Assembly (NCBI GenBank): GCA_951812925.1
Contig: OX638370.1
Location: forward strand, 25,039,964 to 25,103,963
Direction of reading: 5' to 3'
Length of the DNA: 64,000 nucleotides
Source: Calliopum simillimum
Taxonomy: Eukaryota > Arthropoda > Insecta > Diptera > Lauxaniidae
Part shown: positions 45,077 to 56,412 of the stretch, piece after piece
Position numbering within the stretch: position 1 is the first letter of the stretch
Layout: each line of letters begins with the position of its first letter
Program-made: the position numbers and the translations under genes
The notes under the pieces: model-generated
Seen by the model: the letters and a program-made list of their open reading frames with translations, nothing else
Told to the model about the DNA's origin: nothing
Database searches by the model: none

Positions 45077-45904
45077 TCACTTTAACTCTTTCTGCAATGC
45101 AATTTTTTCCAAAATCCACGTACGCAGAAATGATACCTTCGCATATACACCTGGAAATGCAGGATCACCACATCCATAGCTCCAAGAAAAGACGCCAGCT
45201 AATCTACCATTGACTATCAGCGGACCACCATTATCGCCTTGACAAGCATCTTTACCACCAATACCACGTAGACCAGCGCACAGCATCGACTCAGTTATTT
45301 GATTATTACCATAATCACTCTTACACACTTCATTATCAACCACTGGTGTATTAACCATTTGCAAAACTGGCGGTGCATCTTCCCCCCATTCGAGTGCACC
45401 CCAACCAGAAATTACTGCTGTGGCGCCACCCCTAGGATCTTCTTCGCCTAATTCTACTGTTTTTATAGTAAAATTATTCAAAGGCAATGGACTACTTAAT
45501 ATCAGTATTGCAATATCATTATCGAAATTATCTGGATTATAACGTTCATGCATGATGATCTCTTTTACCGGAACAATTACACCATCAGATCCTTGACGAT
45601 AATTGGATCCAGCTGCAACTTGAAATTGCTTTGGTTCCAGTCCAATAGTACAATGTGCGGCTGTTATAATTGTCACCCTATCGTAGATACTGCCACCGCA
45701 ATAATGCACAAAAGGGCATTCTGGACAAGCGATGGGTTTATAACGTAAGCTGACTATGTATGGAGCTTTTGCAATATCAATCGTTTTGCCGCCTACAATA
45801 AGTGGATCTTTTCTTTCCTCATCCTTCAACGTATCCTCGGGATATAAAGCTACTCCCGTAACAAAAGCCACGCAGGCGATCAAATAGAAAAATCGTGTCA
45901 ACAT
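45077..45904 (-). CDS. Zeta-trypsin-like serine protease homolog, catalytic Ser to Asn
   Basis: Secreted S1-fold protein of 275 residues with the same start and signal peptide as its neighbour. Three functional positions are altered. The activation junction is DPL|IVGG, with Leu35 where Arg is needed. The catalytic Ser is Asn225 (GDNGG, codon AAT, one base from AGT). Residue 216 is Ser (FSWSYGC). His84, Asp130 and specificity Asp219 remain. The CPEC insertion (60-63) and all six standard cysteines are kept, so the fold should be intact. With no stop or frameshift, it looks like a maintained pseudoprotease or a very young loss of function. It is the most upstream (rightmost) gene of the minus-strand trio. 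Confidence 0.93.
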   Translation of the reverse strand: MLTRFFYLIACVAFVTGVALYPEDTLKDEERKDPLIVGGKTIDIAKAPYIVSLRYKPIACPECPFVHYCGGSIYDRVTIITAAHCTIGLEPKQFQVAAGSNYRQGSDGVIVPVKEIIMHERYNPDNFDNDIAILILSSPLPLNNFTIKTVELGEEDPRGGATAVISGWGALEWGEDAPPVLQMVNTPVVDNEVCKSDYGNNQITESMLCAGLRGIGGKDACQGDNGGPLIVNGRLAGVFSWSYGCGDPAFPGVYAKVSFLRTWILEKIALQKELK

Positions 45905-45960
45905 CGCGTAACAAGTTAATGAATTGTGATTGTGAAGTTATAGGAAATTTTCGGGGATAT

Positions 45961-45998
45961 CATACTGTCCATTATATCGTTGATATCGTTGATATCGT
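45961..45998 (-). promoter_or_regulatory. Upstream block with repeated GATATCAAC
   Basis: The coding strand reads GATATCAACGATATCAAC followed by GATATAATGGACAGTATG, about 60-95 bp before the ATG. The other two paralogs have a shorter form at the same place. Here the 9-bp GATATCAAC unit is repeated. Confidence 0.45.
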
Positions 45999-46714
45999 AC
46001 ATTCTTTATTGGTCTTATAAATGGATATAATATGTAGTACATAAATAATTACTTTCAAAATAATGTGCGAAATATATTGGAATTTTCGGTGGTGTTAATC
46101 TTACAAGGTATTAATTTTTAATTCACTTAATTCAAGGGTTGATAACTCGAAAAGTAAAATTCCGATTGGAAAAGTTCAAAAGTATAGTTTGATGAGGAAG
46201 ATTATGGGTATTTGCTGCAGAAATAACTTTAAATTCTGTAAGAGGAAAAAAATTTTTTTTGAATAAACGAAGTCTATGCACTATGACCAATATATCGAAA
46301 GTGAATGATAACACAGGTTTACAAAAAAAAAAAAATGTCATGGCGTTTTGACCAGACTATGTGTTTCCTAGGGACTTTGACGCCCTGAATCTGAGTCCGG
46401 GGCACATTTTTTTCCAGAACGTCTGAGAAAAAAGATTTCAAGGTCATATGGAAATCAAAATTTGGTTCATGTGTCATTTAGTGATAAATGCGCAAAAATT
46501 CTGAAACCAATTTTTTATCATTGAATTTTTAGTCCTTAAAAAGAATATGTGATCAAAAAGGGTATCTCGGACCTAGTTTCGGAGATGTAGCCATCGGAAG
46601 ATCCGGATATATCTTCTATATAAGTTGGGAACCCCTAAATGGATTTGAAAAATATTGGTGTCATATGAAAGGTATTTTGACAACTTATTGGATTGGATTT
46701 ATAGTTTTGGAGAT
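45999..46714. other. Intergenic with a dispersed repeat
   Basis: About 46560-46680 is the inverted relative of 6605-6720. No coding frame was recognised. It ends at the left arm of the first giant palindrome. Confidence 0.5.
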
Positions 46715-48200
46715 CACACCTGTCCCCACGTGTTTTAAATAAAAAGTGCTTGCACCCAAAATGTTTTTTTGGGGAAATATGCGGAATGCCTCTAGGATCA
46801 AACATATATAGCTATTTTTTCAAAGTGAACGGCACTTTTTCAAACCAGGGCCAAAAAACCCATTTTTGAGCACTGTGCTCTATACTAAAACCAAAAGAAA
46901 TGTTGACTAAAACAGATACAAAAAGAGAGTATGCAGAAAGTAGCCTGCTTGTCTGTAAATTAAAAAACAGTAAACTGAAAAACCCTACAAAATATCGTTT
47001 ACGAGATATTGCGTTTTTACTTAATTTTTTGTGTTTCTATTAAAAAATTTAATTTTTGCGTACAAATAAAATAATGATCAATATATAGAAACAAAAATAG
47101 TCAATTCTAATGTATTTTTTGATGCTAAATCCGAATATGGTCTTATAATTGCTCTATCACTTCTGATTTTTGAGATATCCTAAACTGAAATTTTGGCATG
47201 TACGGTTTATTCACCGTTTTTGAAGTTATATAACAGGAGCAGGTAATTGTTTATCATAAAACTCGATAAAGTTTTTAAAAGTACTATTCTTTTTCTTCAA
47301 AACTCACTTTGATTTATATCGATATCTTTTTTTTTCTCCGAAATATCGTAACCTAAAAAAAGTTCAAAAAATGCACGAAAGACGCCATTGGCAACATTGG
47401 TTGATTTATATAAAAAGTTATTAAAATGATTATGGTAAATTACAAGTGATAATAATTACTTTTTACAGAAACATTCTTAAACATCATAATCATTTTTAAC
47501 AACTTTTTATTTAAATCAACCAATGTTGCCAATGGCGTCTTTCGTGCATTTTTTGAACTTTTTTAGGTTACGATATTTCGGAATAAATATAAAGATATAA
47601 ATCAAAGTGAATTTTGAAGAAGAAGAAAAGTACTTTTAAAAACTTTATCGAGTTTTATGATGAACAATTACCTGCTCCTGTTATATAACTTCAAAAATGG
47701 TGAATAAACCGTACATGCCAAAATTTCAGGTTAGGATATCTCAAAAGTCAGAAGTGATAGCGCAATTTTAAGACCAGATTCGGATTTAGCATCAAAAAAT
47801 ACATTAGAATTGACTATTTTTGTTTCTATATATTGGTCATTATTTTTTTTGTACGCAAAAATTAAATTTTTTAATAGAAACACAAAAAATTAAGTAAAAA
47901 CGCAATATCTCGTAAACGATATTTTGTACGGATTTTCAGTTTACTGTTTTTTAATCTACGGATAAGCAGGTTACTTTCTGCATACTCGTTTTTTGTATCC
48001 GTTTTAGTCAACATTTTTTTTTGGTTTTAGTATAGAGCACAGTGCAAAAAAATGGGTTTTTTGGCCCTGGTTTGAAAAAGTGCCGTTCACTTTAAAAAAA
48101 GAGCTATATATGTTTGATCCTAGAGGCATTCCGCATATTTCCCCAAAAAAACTTTTTGGGTGCAAGCACTTTTTATTTAAAACACGTGAGGACAGGTGTG
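46715..48200. repeat. 1.49 kb palindrome, arms ~710 bp
   Basis: The left arm starts CACACCTGTCC and the right arm ends GGACAGGTGTG. Matching inverted landmarks run throughout: GGAATGCCTCTAGGATCAAA at 46783 with its complement ending 48132, and GCCATTGGCAACATTGG at 47384 with its complement from 47520. The loop is only about 50 bp near 47436-47486. No transposase frame, no clear target duplication. Its right end directly abuts the next palindrome. Confidence 0.85.
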
Positions 48201-49169
48201 CCCATGTGAGCTAAAATAGTTATTCAAGGTCAAAGGTCACAAAAAATAGCTTTTTGGAAATATCTCGCCAGCGGTAGCAATTTTATAGATAATAAAATTT
48301 CCTATAAAAATGGCGAATCGATTTCATACAATTTATAGCTTAGAAGATATTCTTATATAAATTGCGGCAAAAACTAGTAAACTGAGCGTGCCGAGTATGA
48401 GCGCGCAAAGTGATGTGTTGAGCTTTAAATTTAAATAACTCATGAACGGTGAGCCACACGTAAAAAGTGAAAATACTGTTTAAAGGGAATTGCTTGTTTT
48501 ACAAAATGCAAAATTTTGAAAAAAACAGTTTTTGCAAAATATATCGGAAACGATGTGCCCTATGAAAAATTTTTTTCATCCTTTTTGTAGTACATGCAAT
48601 TCTCTGTGGCGGTCCCTACGAACACTTTTTTCGTCCGACTTACCGTTCAAGAGATATCGCCATTTGAAAATCATTCAAAAATCAACTTTAAAATTATTTT
48701 ACAATGCACACTCGTATGCCGCAAGGTCTTTGCTTTGCCGTAGCTACGTCGACTGCGCACATTATCGTTTTCAGGGCTGTCACATGGTATTTTTTTAAGT
48801 AATGGTTAAAGCATACATATAGCAAAATAAAAAACATAAATTTTTGTTTTAAAAAGTTTATACAAACTTTAAAAGTCCAACATTCACTTTTAGGGTTGCC
48901 ACCTGGTTTTTTTTTCGTATATTTGGCTTAATCCATATACTTGAAAAACAAAAATAAATTTAAGTTTTAAAATGCTTAAAGTTTATAAAAATCTATTATA
49001 AGTTTTTAGGGTTGCCACCTAGTCAATCTACAAAATATTAATTAAATCTCACTTCTTTTTGACTTAATTTAATTTTTCGGCCTTCAAATACGGTCAGGTG
49101 AAACCGCGAAATTTTTGATTATTTTCTAAAGAGATTATTTCGCCGGTGCTTACGAAGACTATCTCTTCT

Positions 49170-49600
49170 TTAAATGCGGACAAGAAAATCTTTTTTTTGA
49201 AATTGCGGCGAAAAAAATCTTTTTTGTAATATGCGGACAAGAAAATCACTTTTTATAAAATGCGGAGAAGAAAATAACTTTTTACAAAATGCGGCGAAGA
49301 AAATCTCTTTTTTAAAAATGCAGCGTAAAAAAAAAATTTTTTTCGAAAAAAGGAATGGGAATAATTTCTCTGAAAAAATAAAATAAATAAAGAGATTTTC
49401 TTCGCCGCATAGTGAAAAAAGTGATTTCCTTCGCCGTATTTTGTAAAAAGTGATTTTTTTTGCCGCATTTTGCAAAAGTGATTTTCTTCTCCGCATTTTA
49501 TAAAAAGTGATTTTCTTGTCCGCATATTACAAAAAAGATTTTTTTCGCCGCAATTTCAAAAAAAACATTTTCTTCGCCGCAACTTTCGGTTGGAAAATTT
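49170..49600. repeat. ~37-bp minisatellite mirrored across the palindrome centre
   Basis: Repeats of the pattern AAAATGCGGCGAAGAAAATC plus a T-rich spacer run from 49170 to about 49325. Their reverse complements run from about 49395 to 49600. The repeats give overlapping long frames on the minus strand that are rich in Lys and Phe. I regard these as by-products. Confidence 0.7.
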
Positions 49601-50345
49601 TCTTCGTAAGCACCGGCGATTTAACCGTATTTGAAAGCCAAAAAATTCAATTAAGTCAAAAAGAAGTGAGATTTAATGAATATTTTGTAGAATGACTAGG
49701 TGGCAACCCTAAAAACTTATAATAGATTTTTATAAACTTTATCTAAGCGTTTTAAAACTAAAATTTATTTTTGTTTTTAAAGTATATGGATTAAGCCAAA
49801 TATACGAAAAAAAAAACCAGGTGGCAACCTTAAAAGTGAATGTTGGACTTTTAAAGTTTATATAAACTTTTTAAAACAAAAATTTATGTTTTTTATTTTG
49901 CTATATGTATGCTTTAAGCATTACTTAAAAAAATACCATGTGACAGCACTGAAAACGATAATGTGCGCAGTCGACGTAGCTACGGCAAAGCAAAGACCTT
50001 GCGGCATACGAGTGTGCATTGCAAAATAATTTTAAAGTTGATTTTTGAATGATTTTCAAATGGCGATATCTCTTGAACGGTAAGTCGGACGTAAAAAGTG
50101 TTCGTAGGGACCGCCACTGAGAATTGCATGTACTACAAAATGGATGAAAAAAATTTTTCCTTGGGCACATCGTTTCCGATATATTTTGCAAAAACTGTTT
50201 TTTTCAAAATTTTGGGATCGTCAAAAAATGTCTACTAAACCATTAGTCATACAAAAGAAAAAAAAAAACATGCATTTTGTAAAGCAAGCAATTCCCTTTA
50301 AACAGTATTTTCACTTGTTACGTGTGACTCACCGTTCATGAGTTA

Positions 50346-52344
50346 ATCTTCTCTTCTTATACGAGATAAAATTGTATGTACTTATGTACTTTTTCTCGAA
50401 AACGGCTACAGCGATTTTAAAAAAACTTGGAACAGTTTTAGATACTAGCATACAATGAAGAATGAGCTAGGTTTGAACTTTGTAAATGCTCACCAGGGGG
50501 CGTGGCACCGCCCTAAGTTTTAAATTTGATTTGGTCATAACTCGCAAACCATACAAGGTATTTGAATGAAATTTGGTAGGCGGGTACTGCTAGATAATAC
50601 CTTGTGACAGACAGACAGAGTGGGCGGGATTGAAGAAGTGCCACGCCCACTTTTTAACGCTTGAAAATTTTGATTCAATATTACTCGAAAATGACTCCAA
50701 CGATTTTAATGAAAATTTAGGAGATTTTACCTCAGCAAACAGGTATTAATATGTGACATGCCGTTATATTGGGAAAACTCGTTGAAGGGCGTGGCACCGC
50801 CCACAAAAATATAATACGGTATAAAAAGAAAACTAATAAAGTAATCATTCTAAAATTAACTGTGGGGAGCATTCTTGCTATAAGGCATCTCTGATCTGAA
50901 AGCGGGCAAAATATCGCCGTTGCGCGTGGAACCTCCCATACAAGCAAAATACGTTAAATGCTATTTCTCGCAAATGTTACAAGGTATTTTAATGAAATTT
51001 GGTACGAAGGTACTGCTTAATAATATCTTGTAACAAACGAAAAGTGGGCGGGATCGATTAAGTGCCACGCCCACTTTTTAACCCTTGAAAATTTTGATTC
51101 AATATTACTCGAAAACGACTCCGGCAAATTTGATGAAAATTTAGGATCTGTTACCTCTTTAAACAAGTATTAATGTGTCATATGCCATTATATTGGGAAA
51201 ACTCGTTCAAGGGCGTGGCACCGCCCACAAAAATATATTGCGCTATAAAAAGAAAACTACTAAAGCAATCTTTCTGAATTTAACTGTAGGGAGTCTACTT
51301 GCTATTAGGCACCTACGACCTGAAAGTAGGCAAAATGTCGAAAGTGCGCGTGGAACCTCCCATACAAGTAAAACACATTAAATGCTGTTTCTCGCAAATG
51401 ATACAACATATTTTGATGAAATTTGGTATGCGAATCTGGATCAGAAGGATCTAAAGCATAATAAAAAGATGGCTTTGTTTAATAATTGCCACGCCCACTT
51501 TTTTATCAAAATAAAAATTTTTGTTAATAACTCAGGCACAAAAAAAAAATGGAATGAACTGTTTAATTCTTATATGCAGTCTTATGTACTTTTTGACGCT
51601 AAATCCGTCTTCATCAGCAGAACTGTCACTATACCTGCAGGATTTTGAAATATCCTTGCTTGAAGTTGAAGAAAACGTTGTGTTCAGTCTTACAGCGTAG
51701 CTACAAGAAAAGGCGAAATTCTTTTTTATTAATAGCATCGGATAGTTACACTCTTCCTTATCCAAATATCCTTTTTTTTTGGTATAAAAACACATTTGTT
51801 TTTGGTTCAAAAACGCTTGTTTTTGATATTAAAGCCCTTGTTTTTGGTGTAAAAACATATATGTTTTTGGTTTAAAAACGCTTGTTTTTGAAATTAATGC
51901 TCTTGTTTTTGGTAAAAAAATACATTTGTTTTTGGTTTAGAAACGCTTGTTTTTGATTTTAAAACCCTTGTTTTTGATTTAAAAACACATTTGTTATTGA
52001 TTCAAAAACTCTAGTTTTTGATACGAAAACGTTTTTGGGTTTTTGATTTAAAAACTCTTGTTTTTGATTTAAATACAAACCTCTTTGGCGCCCTTTCATA
52101 TCGGAAAGTTTTTGATTTAAATACGTTTTCATTTGGTTTTACAACTTTTTTTTTTGTGTGTACCATTCGATGCTTTCCGAGTTTTTTCTTATTATTATTC
52201 TCATCGGTTTATTTATCATTTTGAAAGCATGACCGTTAGAGGTGAAAAGATACAAGTTTCATAACAAAAAATAGCTATGAATAAAAACATCGACTAAAAT
52301 AATAAGATTAGATTGTTGACCGAGCAGGGATCGGTCTCCAGGTA
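50346..52344. mobile_element. 2 kb repeat-bearing insertion, possibly Helentron/DINE-like
   Basis: The insertion exactly splits one palindrome arm. It contains direct repeats about 425 bp apart, with GTGGGCGGGAT, AAGTGCCACGCCCAC and GAAGGGCGTGGCACCGCCC phrases (50620 and 51045 copies, plus a weaker copy near 51490). A minisatellite follows (51785-52080), and near the right end a hairpin GACCGA/TCGGTC (52318-52336). Internal minisatellite plus 3' terminal hairpin without terminal inverted repeats fits Helentron/DINE-1-type elements of flies. No helicase is present, and the class is an inference. Confidence 0.5.
51785..52080. repeat. Minisatellite of ~25-bp GTTTTTGATTTAAAAAC units
   Basis: About ten imperfect units alternate GCTTGTTTTTGATATTAAAG and CATTTGTTTTTGGTTTAAAA types. 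The unit length varies around 24-28 bp. It stays open in one frame for part of its length by composition only. Confidence 0.75.
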
Positions 52345-52608
52345 CTTAAATTTAAAGCTCAACACATCACTTTGCGCGCTCATACTCGGCACGCTCAGTT
52401 TACTAGTTTTTGCCGCAATTTAAATAAGAATATCTTCTAAGCTATAAATCGTATGAAATCGATTTGCAGACCATTTTTATAGGAAATTTTATTAGCTATA
52501 AAATTGCGGACGAATATTTTTCTCTAGAGGCTACCGCTGGCGAGAAATTTCCAAAAAGCTATTTTTTGTGTCCTTTGACCTTGAAGAACTATTTTAGCTC
52601 ACATGGGA

Positions 52609-53016
52609 TCAATGGGGACTTTTGACAGTTTACTTGTAATGGTGTATCGAAGGTCTGTACCGATTTTCAGCTTTGTCCTAATTATTGTTATTTAACATCA
52701 ATTTTTACGCTAATTTGCCTGGGCTATTGGTCGAAAATAGAGAAAATCGGTAGTCTTTTCTTGATTTATCCGCAGATTTAAAATAAATCTTCTCAGAAAA
52801 AAATTTATTTTTGTGTCATAAATCACGTAATTTACGCCGATATTTAGAGCTATATAAGTCTCGAAACTGCCGCAAATCACCTCATAAATCTGCGGTGAAG
52901 AAAAAGAAGAAGAAATCAGTTACATAGTGGATGATAATTTTTTAAATTCAAAATATTAGAGTGCAATTAGTACTGACAGTTTAACAGTTGAGCTCAATGG
53001 CATGCTGAGAAAATAT
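52609..53016. other. No gene seen
   Basis: AT-rich. ATCCGCAGATTTA near 52770 and TAAATCTGCGG near 52883 form a small inverted pair about 110 bp apart. No coding frame. Confidence 0.4.
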
Positions 53017-53328
53017 TCAGGCCTATCACTGAATCCATCGTAGATATGAATTTCGTGAAATCTACGAAAGTGCTATCATTGAATTCGAATTGCTACGACG
53101 TGAACTCAAAATTCGTCGATTGGGATCACTTACTCCATCCGAAACTCAAATTTTTTTTAATTTCCGACGAATAAATTTGACTACCGAAGAAATATCATAA
53201 TTTTATTAATGAAGTACTTCAAACTCCACGAATTACGAAGTTACGTTCGTAATTTCTTGTAATCAATAATAGCATTTTCGTAGATCTCACGAAATTCGTA
53301 TCTACGATGGATTCAATGATAGGCCTGA
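53017..53328. mobile_element. 312-bp MITE
   Basis: Terminal inverted repeats of about 50 bp begin TCAGGCCTATCA and continue through GAATCCATCGTAGATA, GAATTTCGTGA and ATCTACGAAA. Only a few mismatches are visible. No coding frame. 53329-53974 to its right contains a dispersed repeat shared with 42600-42870 and no gene. Confidence 0.75.
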
Positions 53329-53974
53329 CTATATTACTCGTTTGTTCCTTTGAAGCAACTTTTCTTAGCATATGGAAGCAGTTTACGTAGCAAGCACTCG
53401 TGATATGTCCGACTTATTTTATTTTTCGAACAATGTTCATAACAAAGTAATTTAGAAAAAAAAGTGTTTGTGGTCAAAAGTTTATGGTCAATTTTTGACC
53501 AAGACATGCTACGTGGTTAGTGTTATTGATAGTATGATAAAAACCTAAAGATTGTAACTACTTATGACTCTAATTAATAAACTTTTCTGTATCCGATAAG
53601 ATATAATGATATGTATGTGACTATATACCCTACATTCAGAGTATACGAGTACTCTGCCTATACTGATTCAAAAATTAAAAATTCCACAATTCAGCCATTC
53701 CATGCTTAACGTAATAAGAACTGACCTCACCATCTCGGATTTTGATGAAAATTGGTACATGGTTTCCAAAACCCATAAAAATGGTAAAAAATATAATTTT
53801 TCATAACTTATACATTTCTTATAGACCAGTCAAATTAGATTTGAGTCTTGCACTAATTCCAAAGTTCATAAAATTTATACCAATCGATAGGGAACTACGC
53901 CCTGAATAACATATCAAAATGGGTCCTCCCAATTTTTCCGGGAAATTAGTAATATTTTGCTTATGTTACACCTA

Positions 53975-55182
53975 CAGGGTGGCTGATTCGAACTGTTACC
54001 AACTTCAGATAGACTTATCTGACAGATGGAACATGACAGCTGTCTAAAAATTGGCATGATGTTAGTTCATTCTATTGTCAACAAGTAACCAAAAGCATTT
54101 GCGCGTCAATTTATTGAAAATAAAAAATTTTCGAAATGGAATTCAAACGTAATAGTGTGATTGCTCTTTATTTGGCTGGAAAATCGCAACCAGCAATTGT
54201 TCGTGAGCTGAAACATTTAAAAGTGAATAAAATGTTTGTGTATCGGACCATAACACGTTACAATGGTACCGGCAGCGTTGCCAAACGACATGGTGGTGGT
54301 CGGAAAATAACTGCAACATCACCAGAAATGGTTCAAAAGGTGAAGGCCAGAATTGAGCGAAATCCGAGACGCAGTGGCAGACAAATGGCTGCCGAGCTGA
54401 AAATATCGCGTGAACGAATGCAACACATATTGTCAAACAAGCTCGGACTAAAGGCCCTCAAGTTCCAAAAGGCGCATGATCTCACTCTTGCTCAAAAAAA
54501 AGTTAGGCTCGATAGAGCCAAGGAGTTGTTGCGCTTGCACGCCGAAAATTTTAATGTTCGTTTGGCCACCAGGACGCAGGCACCACCGCATGTGATGGTT
54601 TGGGCTGCAGTGACTGCTGATGGGCGCTCACCACTCGTTTTTTTGGCCGCTGGCGTCAAAGTAAACGCCCAGGTGTATCGTGAATCAGTGTTGGAGGGTG
54701 CTTTACTACCGTGGGCACGCAAACATTTCGGTCGCAAGCCATGGACATTCCAACAAGACTCGGCACCGTTACACAAAGCTCGTGTGAATCAAGAATGGTT
54801 AGAAAAAAACGTTCCTAGCTTCATTTCTGCTCAACAATGGCTCTCAAATTCGCCTGATGTGAATCCGCTGGATTTCTCAATCTGGGGTATGTTGGACAAG
54901 AAGGTCTTGACTAAAAAATACCAGAGCGTTGATGCGCTAAAAGTGGCCCTTCAACGAGAATGGCGCAAACTTCCACAAAATCAAATTCGTGCAGCATGCG
55001 ACTCATTCTTCGACCGTCTACGGGCCATAGTTAAGGCCAAAGATGGCCATATCGAAAATCTTAAGTAGATTCTTAAAATTTGAACATTTCCCAACAATTA
55101 TAGCGTTTGATCAATAAAATCTGTGCATGGAAACTAAATATATGGTCTTTTGAATTGGTTACACTTCGAATCAGCCACCCTG
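53975..55182 (+). mobile_element. maT-like (DD37D) transposon with nearly complete ends
   Basis: Terminal inverted repeats start CAGGGTGGCTGATTCGAA and match at 26 of 28 positions, with TA duplications at 53973-53974 and 55183-55184. Length is 1208 bp. A single long frame occupies most of the interior, making this the best-preserved transposon in the window. Confidence 0.92.
54136..55068 (+). CDS. maT/mori-type transposase, first catalytic Asp deleted
   Basis: Intact 310-residue frame from ATG to stop. Residues 1-60 form the first helix-turn-helix (SVIALYLAGKSQPAIVREL) and 61-110 the second (GRQMAAELKISRERMQHIL). The catalytic domain shows VMVWAAVTADGRSPLVF, Asp208 (FQQDSAPLHKA) and Asp246 (SPDVNPLDFSIWG), 37 residues apart, i.e. 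DD37D. The block that normally carries the first Asp (FxDEK...) is missing: HAENF at 136-139 joins directly to NVRLATRTQ, an in-frame deletion of perhaps 30-40 residues. The protein should bind DNA but not cut it. Recent activity of the family is likely, since there are no stops. Confidence 0.9.
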   Translation: MEFKRNSVIALYLAGKSQPAIVRELKHLKVNKMFVYRTITRYNGTGSVAKRHGGGRKITATSPEMVQKVKARIERNPRRSGRQMAAELKISRERMQHILSNKLGLKALKFQKAHDLTLAQKKVRLDRAKELLRLHAENFNVRLATRTQAPPHVMVWAAVTADGRSPLVFLAAGVKVNAQVYRESVLEGALLPWARKHFGRKPWTFQQDSAPLHKARVNQEWLEKNVPSFISAQQWLSNSPDVNPLDFSIWGMLDKKVLTKKYQSVDALKVALQREWRKLPQNQIRAACDSFFDRLRAIVKAKDGHIENLK

Positions 55183-55184
55183 TA

Positions 55185-56412
55185 TACCCAGACCGGAATA
55201 TACTTAAAATATTTTTAAAATATAATGTCCGGTTAACGAGCTAAAGGACTTTGAAAATTTGACTAATCGGCAGGAATGCGTTACTTTGAATCAAATTCTT
55301 AAAACCCTCCAGCTCGTAAACCAGACTTTGAACTGTAAAAATATATTGTATCTGGTTCGAGGACATACAGTGAGAAGCAAAGCTGTCAGCATGTTTGCTG
55401 TTTTCGACTTAGTACTGCTTTAGCGTCCGTTCTGATTACATGACAAACAAAAAATATGAACCAAACAGAACAATTTTACCAAACTTCACACCATACGAAA
55501 ATTATGAACAAAAAACCATTTCGATAACATGCTGGCAGTTTTGCACCACTTTAAATGATGTGCGTACAGACCTGGAACGTGAATTTTTTTCTAGTTTAAA
55601 AAACGATTCAATATATTTCGTTGTGCTGAGTCCAAAACTGGCCACAGAATCACTCTACTACGTCAGGATTTCAATGTATCCTAATCTAAAATTGCAAAAA
55701 ACGACGTTTTTGCTGTTTTTCAAATTACTTAAGTTCCAGGACGCAAGGGTTTTTTCTGCTCTATTCCGTAATAGAGATATTCTATTATATTTTTTGTGGA
55801 ATAATACACAAATATGGTAACTTTAACAGTTTCGGAGTTATGTTTTTTTCCTAAACTGGTAAAGATAGAATCTTGTTATTGAATTTGTGTAAAAGGTAGT
55901 TTTGTCTTCTTTACACAAAAAATATTTTAGAAGATCAAAAAAGTTTGCAATGGAGCGTTTTTTTTATTAACCAAATACCAGAAAACTTTGTGCTAATAGC
56001 CTCTGGCTTACTACCTTTCCAAAATAGCTCACAACTTGAAAATTGGCTAAGAAATGTCTTAGTTATGGATCATTTTATTGAGTTTCGTGAGACTGCACAG
56101 TGGGAGATTTCACACATTTAGTTAGAAATGCGTTATCTACACATTGTTAAGGAAAATTCGAAAGATGGGCGCGATTAGTTAATGGACACGCCTACTTCTC
56201 ATACAAAGTGAACCATATTTTATATATGTGGAGATAACGCAAAGAGATATCGGCCTGAAAATTTTTACAAATAAATGTCTCTACGTGAGCAATGTTGTGT
56301 TATAATAGGAAGTAAATCCCCAAGAGGAAAAATTTCTAGCGCTTCTGATCCAAGCACTTCAAAAGTGCTTGGGCCCATAGAAATTTAGAAGCACTATCAC
56401 AATGATTTTTTA
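55185..56412. other. Intergenic; dispersed repeat, no supported gene
   Basis: 55870-56110 resembles 2510-2890 (shared GTAGTTTTGTCTTC, AAAATATTTTAGAAGATC and GAAATGTC phrases). A 126-codon ORF at 55440-55820 has no recognisable domain and starts in a T-rich context. I do not call it a gene. Confidence 0.45.

Larger units (their letters stand above)
48201..52608. repeat. Second giant palindrome, right arm split by a 2 kb insertion
   Basis: The left arm runs from 48201 (CCCATGTGAGCT) to about 49370. The right arm runs from about 49400 to 50345 and resumes at 52345-52608, ending AGCTCACATGGG. Arm pairing includes CATGAACGGT at 48441 with ACCGTTCATG at 50331, and the AACTAGTAAACTGAGCGTGC phrase on both sides. 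Mirrored ORFs (48532-48798 plus, 49925-50191 minus) confirm arm similarity. Phrases around TCGTCCGACTTACCGTTCA link it to the 19643 palindrome. Confidence 0.85.

Noticed and set aside
48532..50191. 88-codon ORF pair with His/Cys-rich protein
   Set aside because: Mirror copies in the arms of the giant palindrome; no conserved domain, and the frame follows arm identity only.
55440..55820. 126-codon plus-strand ORF
   Set aside because: No recognisable domain, AT-driven composition, sits beside a dispersed repeat, and no promoter or homologous copy was seen. It could be real, but I cannot support it.
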